NCBI GenBank assembly: GCA_944380065.1
Contig: CALWGM010000017.1
Location: forward strand, 1-32,014
Direction: 5' to 3'
DNA: 32,014 nucleotides
From: an uncultured Lachnospiraceae bacterium
GTDB taxonomy: Bacteria; Bacillota; Clostridia; Lachnospirales; Lachnospiraceae
The translations under genes were made by a program, and so were the position numbers. Numbering within the stretch: the first letter of the stretch is position 1; the number at the start of each line of letters is the position of its first letter. This document shows positions 26,258-32,014 of this stretch, piece after piece. The notes under the pieces are model-generated. The model had not been told where the DNA came from and ran no database searches. It was given only the letters and a program-made list of their open reading frames with translations.

Positions 26258-26542
26258 TTATTCTACAATTGCCAGAATATCATTCTGTTTTACAATAATG
26301 TACTCCTCGCCGTCTAACTTGACTTCGTTGCCGGCATATTTGGAATAGATGACTTTATCTCCCACTTTCACCTGCATCACAACTTCCTTGCCGTCAACCA
26401 TACCGCCGGGGCCAACTGCGATGACCTCTGCCTCCTGGGGCTTCTCCTGCGCGGAACTGGTCAGGATAATACCGGATTTGGTAGTCTCCTCTGCTTCTAA
26501 CTGTTTTAATACAACTCTGTCACTTAAGGGTACTAACTTCAT
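26258..26542 (-). CDS. groES: 10 kDa co-chaperonin GroES
   Basis: GroES is the heptameric lid of the GroEL chamber. The 94-residue protein shows MKLVPLSDRVVLKQLEAEE, the mobile loop region KSGIILTSSAQEKPQEAEV, VAVGPG-type IAVGPGG, and the C-terminal KYAGNEVKLDGEEYIIVKQ block. The ATG at 26540-26542 has AGGAGG 7 nt upstream; the 12 residues upstream in frame are not part of GroES. It is the first gene of groESL, 48 nt after the CIRCE operator. Confidence 0.98.
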   Translation of the reverse strand: MKLVPLSDRVVLKQLEAEETTKSGIILTSSAQEKPQEAEVIAVGPGGMVDGKEVVMQVKVGDKVIYSKYAGNEVKLDGEEYIIVKQNDILAIVE

Positions 26543-26590
26543 GATAATTCCTCCTTGCTCTGGATCTGATCTCTGCATTCTTATGATTTG

Positions 26591-26617
26591 TTAGCACTCA
26601 TTTATTTCGAGTGCTAA
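26591..26617. promoter_or_regulatory. CIRCE operator (HrcA binding site)
   Basis: TTAGCACTC (26591-26599), 9 nt, GAGTGCTAA (26609-26617): an exact match to the CIRCE consensus, the site of the heat-shock repressor HrcA. It lies between the groESL -10 box and groES, so a bound repressor would block transcription. hrcA itself is not in the window. Confidence 0.98.
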
Positions 26618-26629
26618 CCGCTAATCAGT

Positions 26630-26658
26630 ATAATATGCATTTTGGCAGGGATGCGCAA
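26630..26658 (-). promoter_or_regulatory. groESL promoter
   Basis: The minus strand has TTGCGC (26653-26658), a 17-nt spacer and TATTAT (26630-26635). The CIRCE element begins 12 nt downstream of the -10 and covers the start-site region. Confidence 0.7.
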
Positions 26659-26761
26659 GTGAACATTTTTCCGTATTTTTGAGTTAATACCATGTATATC
26701 TCTTCCTATCTCATTTTTTCTCTTATTTTCTCACTTTTTCATTTTCTCTGTAAACTTCCTG

Positions 26762-27541
26762 TCAGATCAGGCCAAAATGCCTGCAGGCACGGTAGATCCC
26801 GTCCGCATGGATATCATCTGTGATGTAATCTGCATGCGCTTTCGCAATATCACTGCCATTTCCCATCACAATCCCGGTTCCTGCAAAATCCAGCATGGCC
26901 AGGTCATTGGCGCTGTCGCCAAAGGCAAAGGTTCCCCTGCGATCCGCCCCCAGCTTTTCACAGACCGCCGCAATGGCCGTTGCCTTGGAACAGCCTTTTG
27001 GAACCGCCTCCATAACCACCGTCCCATGCACTAAAAAGTCAAAATCGTCCTGAAGCTTCTTCATTACCGTCTCATAATCCCGGTTCCGGATCACCAGGCT
27101 GAACTTGCTGGCCTCCCAGTTTTTCTGGTTCCCGCGGATCGGCTGAATATGTTCTTTCATCGTCTGCATCAGATATTTTCCATATTCATCCCTGCTGATC
27201 AGATCCTCGTCCATATAGAGCCAGTCCCGTCCCTCCATCAGAGCCGGAATATCCGCCTCATAAAAAGCCTCCACAGAGCGCTCCATCAGCTCAGGATCCA
27301 GCTTTTTATAAAAAATTTCCTCGCCTTCGTAATCAATACAGGTGCCGCAGCCGCTTAAGATCCCGTCGAATCCCTGCGCCAGCAGCTCTTCATCCCGGAT
27401 AAATACCCGCGTCCTGCCGCTGCATAAGAAAATCTGGTGCCCGTTTTGCTTTAACAGCCGCAGCGCCTTTTTCGTACTCTCCGGAATCACATTTTTCCTG
27501 TCCCAGAGCGTGCCGTCTATATCAAAAAACATCAGTGCCAT
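26762..27541 (-). CDS. Cof-type HAD-superfamily phosphatase
   Basis: This is a haloacid-dehalogenase hydrolase with a type IIB cap, likely a cytoplasmic sugar-phosphate or nucleotide phosphatase. The 259-residue protein has motif I FFDIDGTLWD (nucleophile Asp7, acid Asp9), motif II FLCSGRTR, the basic residue of motif III in the KGCSKATAI region and motif IV FGDSANDLAML. The chosen ATG (27539-27541) has AGAGG 9 nt upstream; the alternative ATG 27550 abuts the Shine-Dalgarno. It is a single gene with its own promoter. Substrate cannot be predicted for this promiscuous family. Confidence 0.9.
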   Translation of the reverse strand: MALMFFDIDGTLWDRKNVIPESTKKALRLLKQNGHQIFLCSGRTRVFIRDEELLAQGFDGILSGCGTCIDYEGEEIFYKKLDPELMERSVEAFYEADIPALMEGRDWLYMDEDLISRDEYGKYLMQTMKEHIQPIRGNQKNWEASKFSLVIRNRDYETVMKKLQDDFDFLVHGTVVMEAVPKGCSKATAIAAVCEKLGADRRGTFAFGDSANDLAMLDFAGTGIVMGNGSDIAKAHADYITDDIHADGIYRACRHFGLI

Positions 27542-27591
27542 AGCTTTCATCCTCTTCTTTCTTCTGATGCACAGCCTCATTTTCCGTAACG

Positions 27592-27620
27592 ATTTTACTA
27601 TGAACCTTACAGATTCGCAA
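27592..27620 (-). promoter_or_regulatory. Promoter of the HAD phosphatase gene
   Basis: The minus strand has TTGCGA (27615-27620), a 17-nt spacer and TAAAAT (27592-27597), about 50 nt upstream of the start codon. It lies back to back with the upstream region of the plus-strand gene. Confidence 0.6.
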
Positions 27621-27670
27621 ATAAATTCTTAAAAAATCCGAAACTTACATATTTCGCGGCTGAAATGTAG

Positions 27671-27676
27671 TATACT
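27671..27676 (+). promoter_or_regulatory. Possible -10 box of the plus-strand membrane protein gene
   Basis: TATACT lies about 107 nt before the ATG at 27783, with no good -35 hexamer at the right distance. The leader that would follow contains GACCC/GGGTC inverted repeats (27722-27755). Confidence 0.35.
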
Positions 27677-27714
27677 GAAAGCGTCTGGCAGGAAATTTCC
27701 ATTTCCATGACCGG

Positions 27715-27755
27715 AAAAAAAGACCCGGCGCGTTCAGTCAGGCACAACATGGGTC
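27715..27755 (-). terminator. Possible minus-strand terminator in the leader of the plus-strand gene
   Basis: Read on the minus strand, GACCC (27755-27751) pairs with GGGTC (27726-27722) and is followed by seven T (27721-27715). The 24-nt loop is long and the stem only 5 bp, so this is a modest prediction. It would stop transcripts coming from aroK, which has no terminator nearer. Confidence 0.35.
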
Positions 27756-27782
27756 CGGATCTTACCTGGAAAGGAGAAAAAC

Positions 27783-28205
27783 ATGTCCAACAGTAAAAAG
27801 CGCAGGAAATCCCGCGCCCTTCAGAAATTGATTGTTTTTGCGATCGTTCTTGTAATTATCATTTTCGTCGGTTTTTTCTGTGTGTACAAACCGCTGAGGG
27901 AAAAAGCTGTTTCCACCGCGGCCACCCAGCTGATCGAGTCCCAGCTTCCCTCTGACACACTTTCAGAGGAGGAAATCAGCGCGCTCCTGGATTCTATGGA
28001 TCCAGAAGACAGAGCAGCCGTGGAGGATATGATCAGCAGCCATATTTCTTTTCGCACCATCTCTGATCTTCTGCCCTATCTCTCCGGCAAAGATATGGCC
28101 GGACTGCGGGAATATGCGAAAAATGTCCTGACTGATGAAGAGCTGGCACAGCTTCAGGAGATTTATGAGAAGTATCAGGATGAGGTGGATGCTTATTTAA
28201 AGTAA
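27783..28205 (+). CDS. Small single-pass membrane protein of unknown function
   Basis: I do not recognise a family. The 140-residue protein has a very basic N-terminus (SNSKKRRKSRALQK), one transmembrane helix at about 16-35 (IVFAIVLVIIIFVGFFCVY), then about 100 residues that are mostly acidic and helical (LSEEEISALLDSMDPEDRAAV, LTDEELAQLQEIYEKYQDE). The positive-inside rule predicts a short cytoplasmic tail and an extracytoplasmic C-terminal domain. AAAGGAG lies 6-7 nt before the ATG. It is the only complete plus-strand gene in the window and converges on aroK with an 18-nt gap and no terminator between. No role is inferred. Confidence 0.8.
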   Translation: MSNSKKRRKSRALQKLIVFAIVLVIIIFVGFFCVYKPLREKAVSTAATQLIESQLPSDTLSEEEISALLDSMDPEDRAAVEDMISSHISFRTISDLLPYLSGKDMAGLREYAKNVLTDEELAQLQEIYEKYQDEVDAYLK

Positions 28206-28223
28206 GCACTCTCCATCCTGTAA

Positions 28224-28733
28224 TCATTCACGCCCCTGCATCCTGTCATACACCTGCCGGGCCACTTCCCGCAGACTTTTTCCGTCACAGTCCACCGTCA
28301 CGTCCGCGTACTGTTCATACAGCGGGCATCGCTCCTGATAGAGGCTCTCCAGCGTCTGCCCCGGCTCCATGGCCACGCCCCGCTCATGGAGATCCCCCAG
28401 ACGCTCCCGGATCTCCCCGCAGGACAATTTCAAATAAACCACTACGGCTATCTCCCGGAAATGCTCCATAGCTTCCCTGCCATACACGGCGCTTCCTCCT
28501 GTGGCGATCACAGCATGGTCGGCCGTTATCCCCGCATTCACCTCATTCTCGATTTCCCGGAAGCGCTCCAGGCCACAGGTATCCAGCAGCTGATACAGCA
28601 GCTTCCCCGTTTTCTCCTGGATCACCAGATCCGAGTCTACAAAACGGTATCCCAGCATTTTGGCCAGCACCACGCCCACCGTGCTTTTCCCTGCGCCGGG
28701 CATACCAATAAAAACAACATTATTCTTTTTCAT
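28224..28733 (-). CDS. aroK: Shikimate kinase
   Basis: This enzyme phosphorylates shikimate at the 3-hydroxyl with ATP, in chorismate synthesis. In the 169-residue protein the expected residues are present: P-loop GMPGAGKST (10-18), shikimate-binding Asp33/Asp35 (FVDSD), Arg59 (RFREIE), Gly79-Gly80 (ATGGSAV), lid Arg118 (HERGVAM) and Arg134 (QERCPLYEQYAD). The lid is slightly unusual in having an ERGVAMEPGQTLES insert where RPLL-type sequences are common. It stands alone, with no other aro gene nearby. The start ATG at 28733 has a modest GGAAAGGGAA ribosome binding site. Confidence 0.9.
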   Translation of the reverse strand: MKKNNVVFIGMPGAGKSTVGVVLAKMLGYRFVDSDLVIQEKTGKLLYQLLDTCGLERFREIENEVNAGITADHAVIATGGSAVYGREAMEHFREIAVVVYLKLSCGEIRERLGDLHERGVAMEPGQTLESLYQERCPLYEQYADVTVDCDGKSLREVARQVYDRMQGRE

Positions 28734-28788
28734 TTGTTCCCTTTCCTGTTTCCTTTGACAGTTTCGCCTCTAAAATCTTTTCCAGTTC

Positions 28789-29637
28789 CTATAATTCTTC
28801 AATCAGACACTGATGCCGCTTATGTTTCTTATCATAAGTAATCCCGACAGCCAGAATTCTGCCTGTATAGGGTGACGGCTTGCGCAGTTTCGCGCTGCAG
28901 ATATTTCTCATACAGCCCGTCCACTTCAGATTCTGTAAACCCGAAATACTCACAGTATTTTTCTTCCGTTACCATCGTATACTCTAAAAACATATTCAGT
29001 TCCGAACCGCTGGAGTACTTTGCAATCGGCAGGATACCAGTCATATAGACAAGAGAAATATATGGTTTATCCTTCAGCAGGTTTCTCAGGAACAGGAGAA
29101 ACGCTTTTTTATCCTTTTCCCCGGCAAAATCTGATGAAAAATATAATCCCATTCATCCAATACAAAAATAAACTTCTCCCCGCCTGTTGTTTCATAAATC
29201 TCAGATAAGATATCCCATACCGCATCATTTTCGTCCATCCTACTTTGTCCATAGACAGTTTCCAAATCCCTGACCAGCCGTTTTCGTATCCGCTGGATAT
29301 ACTGACTGTAATTTTCACAGGGATCCGGCATCTCATTAAAGGAAATATGGATGACATTCCACTGATTGAGATACTCACGGTATTCTTTCGCATCTGCAAT
29401 CGACAGCCTGTCAAAAATCTCATGGCTGTCTGCCCCTTTCCCAAAGAAAGAGGATATCATATTTGCGATCACCGTTTTCCCAAAACGCCTGGGACGTGTG
29501 ACACAGATGTAATTGCTGCCCTCACGGATCAGGGGAAACAGTTCCTCCAGCATGGCAGTCTTATCCACAAAATACGGCTTTCTCATTTCATTTCGGTATA
29601 AAGTATGAGCGCTCAGACTGTTTAAATAGATTCCCAT
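28789..29637 (-). pseudogene. Decayed AAA-ATPase/PD-(D/E)XK nuclease family gene
   Basis: The 5' part encodes an AAA-ATPase-like domain: PYFVDKTAMLEELFP, P-loop region RPRRFGKTV, and Walker B FVLDEWDYIFHQ. The frame is then lost near 29130. Restoring one base after the His-Gln codons gives DFAGEKDKKAFLLFLRNLL and continues through LVYMTGILPIAKYSSGS to YEKYLQRE (the open frame 28832-29152). A second break follows. The very end of a nuclease domain (RILAVGITYDKKHKRHQC, stop at 28789-28791) appears in another frame, so most of the nuclease domain has been deleted. Intact relatives have about 500-570 residues by memory. The start is ATG 29637 with AGGAGG upstream. Such genes are often multicopy in Clostridia and Bacteroidetes. 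Confidence 0.85.
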
Positions 29638-29661
29638 AGTGATTCCTCCTGGTTCCCTTTC

Positions 29662-32014
29662 CTATTCATACTTCCCTTTCGCCACTTTTCTTCCAAGAAG
29701 CGCTTTCTGGTTCTTATTTACAAAAGATCTTGTCCTGGCGCGCAGCAGGATCTGCCTGCCTTCCGGCGTCCTCGTATAGACCACCCGGAACCGCCCCAGC
29801 GCCCTGCGGATCTGCTTTTCAAAAATCAGCGCCCGCTCCTTCTGCCTGCCAAAAATCTCCGGCACAGAGTAATACTCGCTGCCCCGCGTCCGCTTTGTAT
29901 CCCGCAAAAGAAGGTAACGGGGATTGTCAATGATTCCCCACAGTTCCTCCATGCAGCAGGCAAAGGTGGTTTTATCCCGCATGGTCCCGCCCTGCATCCA
30001 GACTCCGATCAGCAGTCCGTCCGCAGACTCCGCTTCCGCCCGGCAGTGCTCCGGATCCTCCAGCGCACCGATCTCAGCCAGCGCCGCAACCGTGGCCTGT
30101 CCGATCCGTTTCATCCGCCGCTGCGGCGTACTGAACCGGAACAGGCGGACGCCGAACCTGGCCATCCCGAAGGCTGCGGCAATCATACCGATCCCCAGCA
30201 CAACCGGCAATGCCGAGCTTCTCCCTGCCATAAGATAGGAACGGCCAAACTGCAGAAGCAGCATACAGACAAAACTTAGAATCTCCATCCCCAGGGCGTG
30301 GACAAACAGATAGCCGGTCTGAACCTCTTCTTTGGGCACAGCTTCCACCTGCGCCACTTCCATCTCCCCGTGGATTTCCCGCAGGGATTTCTGCCAGCGT
30401 GCCCGCAGCTGCTCCCGGTCTGTAGCCCGTCCCAGCATCATCCGGTTGATCTCATCCATTTCCCTTTTTGAATCAAATTCCGGGATTCCCAGCCGTCCAA
30501 TCCCGCTCTCGATCACATCTTCTTTCCAGGATACTCCCAAAAAGGTGTCAAACCGCCGCACTAAAGTTTCATAGTCACCGGAAAAATCCGCATGCCGCAG
30601 TTTTCCTTCTTTCTGGGGGAATATGCAGGCCAGGTGCCAGATATTCCCGGTTTTCCCCGGCTGATCCCGGTCTGTGCGGATCGTTCGCCCGCGCATCTGG
30701 TTGCTCAGCATAAACGAACCCACATAGGTAGCCAGGATCAGGGAATTGATGCACGGGGCGTCCCAGCCCTCTCCTAAAAGGGACTTTGTACCAACCAGCA
30801 CCTGGATCTCCCCCTGGCGGAACAATTCCGTCACCACCGCCACTAAATGTGTGCTTTTCCCTTTTACCCTCAGCTGTCCATATCCGGTATCCGCAAGGGG
30901 TGTCAGCTCACCCACGCAGTCCCGCTCTTCCAAAAGCACATTCAGCTTTTCTTCCGTATCCATGGGCACCAGGATCACGCTGCCGCTCAGGCATCCCAGC
31001 CGGATGCCTGGAATCTGTCTCCTGACATGTTCAAAAACCGGCACGGCTCCCAGCCCCGATCTCAACGCCTGCTCTGTTCCCACCGCCGGCAGACTCTCTT
31101 TTTTGATATAATCGCATAAAATCAGCAGACGCAGGCCATCCCCCAGCGTCTGGTATTCTGCTTCTGTGATTTTTACAATGCTTTCCATTTTTCCCTGGCT
31201 CTTCACCAAAAGCTTCTGCAGGACGTCCTTCTGCGTCAGGGAAACCTTCCCCCGGAAAATGCATCCGGCTTCCTTCAGTTCCCTGAGCACCTGCCGGCGG
31301 TCTTCTTCCAGAACCGCATAAGAATCCGCATCGTCGAACAGGAATCCCTGAAGAAGCACCTCCAGCCATGACAGATCTAACTTCGGCAGCCTGCCCTCCG
31401 CCCCGATCAGTTCCTTCAGCCCATGCGCCACAGGAATCCCCTGATCCTGGCAGAAGATCAGCAGCGCGGAAAAATATTTCGGATGATCCAGAAATGTTTC
31501 ACTGTAGGCTCCGGGATCCTGCAGTCCCGCATGGGCAGCGATCATCTGCGCCAGTCTTTTCCCGTCCAGCAGTTTCCGGCATAGTTCCTCTGTCTTTTTC
31601 TGATATTCTTCAATCCTGTCCAGTTCTTCTTTTTCCGGCCAGTTAAAATATATGTAATCCTCATGCGGGCAGAGACTTCCCTCCCGCACCAGCTCCGGCG
31701 TAAAAATTTCCTCGTCGATGGGTCCGCACAGGTCTATGTAGCGTTTCCACTGCCCGGGCGTACTGTCATAGGGCGGCGTGGCCGTCAGGGCGATGACTTT
31801 AACGCCCTCCATCTCTTTCATGAACTGTTCCAGCGCCTTCCACCACTCGCTCCTCAAATGGTGCGCCTCATCCAGGCAGATGGTCCCGATCCCGGCTGCC
31901 CTTACCGCCTGCAGAAGGTCAAAATCCCGGAAATCAACCGCTTCCTGTTCCTGCGGGCCGGCCTCCGTGTCCTCCTCTTCTGTCCCGTCGTCCAGCTCCC
32001 CCTGTTCCTTTTTC
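29662..32014 (-). CDS. DEAH-box superfamily 2 helicase with C-terminal membrane helices, 5' end outside the window
   Basis: The reading frame is open to the right edge, so the N-terminus with the Walker A motif is missing. Visible helicase motifs: LDEAHHL (DEAH at 31861-31872), ALTATPP (motif III), VLVGTKSLLGEGWDAP (motif V) and QMRGRTIRTD (motif VI). Between DEAH and motif V is a long family-specific insert. After the helicase core two hydrophobic stretches follow (GMEILSFVCMLLLQFG and VVLGIGMIAAAFGM), predicted membrane helices separated by a short loop. A basic C-terminal domain of about 150 residues that I do not recognise comes last. It ends 25 nt before the decayed nuclease gene. It may be a defence or restriction-type helicase, but no other subunits are visible. 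Confidence 0.8.
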   Translation of the reverse strand, partial: KKEQGELDDGTEEEDTEAGPQEQEAVDFRDFDLLQAVRAAGIGTICLDEAHHLRSEWWKALEQFMKEMEGVKVIALTATPPYDSTPGQWKRYIDLCGPIDEEIFTPELVREGSLCPHEDYIYFNWPEKEELDRIEEYQKKTEELCRKLLDGKRLAQMIAAHAGLQDPGAYSETFLDHPKYFSALLIFCQDQGIPVAHGLKELIGAEGRLPKLDLSWLEVLLQGFLFDDADSYAVLEEDRRQVLRELKEAGCIFRGKVSLTQKDVLQKLLVKSQGKMESIVKITEAEYQTLGDGLRLLILCDYIKKESLPAVGTEQALRSGLGAVPVFEHVRRQIPGIRLGCLSGSVILVPMDTEEKLNVLLEERDCVGELTPLADTGYGQLRVKGKSTHLVAVVTELFRQGEIQVLVGTKSLLGEGWDAPCINSLILATYVGSFMLSNQMRGRTIRTDRDQPGKTGNIWHLACIFPQKEGKLRHADFSGDYETLVRRFDTFLGVSWKEDVIESGIGRLGIPEFDSKREMDEINRMMLGRATDREQLRARWQKSLREIHGEMEVAQVEAVPKEEVQTGYLFVHALGMEILSFVCMLLLQFGRSYLMAGRSSALPVVLGIGMIAAAFGMARFGVRLFRFSTPQRRMKRIGQATVAALAEIGALEDPEHCRAEAESADGLLIGVWMQGGTMRDKTTFACCMEELWGIIDNPRYLLLRDTKRTRGSEYYSVPEIFGRQKERALIFEKQIRRALGRFRVVYTRTPEGRQILLRARTRSFVNKNQKALLGRKVAKGKYE

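Overview
This 32 kb window looks like chromosomal DNA of an anaerobic Firmicute of class Clostridia, most likely family Lachnospiraceae. The evidence is the strong AGGAGG-type ribosome binding sites, the ylxM-ffh-rpsP-khpA-rimM order, groESL under a perfect CIRCE operator, early-cobalt (cbi) corrin enzymes and an ara operon with a clostridial-type FGGY kinase. The species cannot be fixed from sequence reading alone. Nearly all genes lie on the minus strand; the exceptions are a fragment at the left edge and one small membrane protein gene near 27.8-28.2 kb.

Layout, left to right. Positions 2-94 hold the end of a plus-strand HTH/antitoxin-like gene, followed by a bidirectional terminator. From 188 to 13387 runs a minus-strand series of twelve genes. 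Read in transcription order these are: a small alarmone synthetase (RelP/SasA type), S-adenosylhomocysteine hydrolase (start/stop overlap with the previous gene), a TPR lipoprotein, HflX, a small unknown protein, a class II aldolase, a LysR regulator, then cbiD, cbiF, cbiH, a cbiJ-cbiE-cbiT triple fusion and cbiA. No convincing terminator or cobalamin riboswitch was seen inside this run. Five SAM-dependent corrin methylation activities lie downstream of the enzyme that removes SAH, a plausible metabolic link.

From 13.5 to 16.6 kb is the translation/secretion cluster ylxM-ffh-rpsP-khpA-rimM, with its own promoter and internal hairpins. trmD and rplS, the usual next genes, do not follow rimM. 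From 16.7 to 21.8 kb is an L-arabinose operon transcribed ROK kinase-ribulokinase-araD-araA. Its leader holds two tandem hairpin units. One is 27/34 identical to the leader of the alarmone-synthetase operon, and each copy starts just after an extended -10 promoter.

From 21.8 to 24.4 kb are a short MutS-like ATPase and a LytTR response regulator. From 24.5 to 26.7 kb is groESL with CIRCE. From 26.8 to 28.7 kb are a Cof-type HAD phosphatase, the plus-strand membrane protein and shikimate kinase. From 28.8 kb to the right edge are a decayed AAA-ATPase/PD-(D/E)XK gene, with a 1-nt frameshift and an internal deletion, and a DEAH helicase that runs off the window and carries two predicted transmembrane helices. 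No intergenic stretch exceeds about 300 bases. No CRISPR array, tRNA, rRNA, IS element or prophage was seen.
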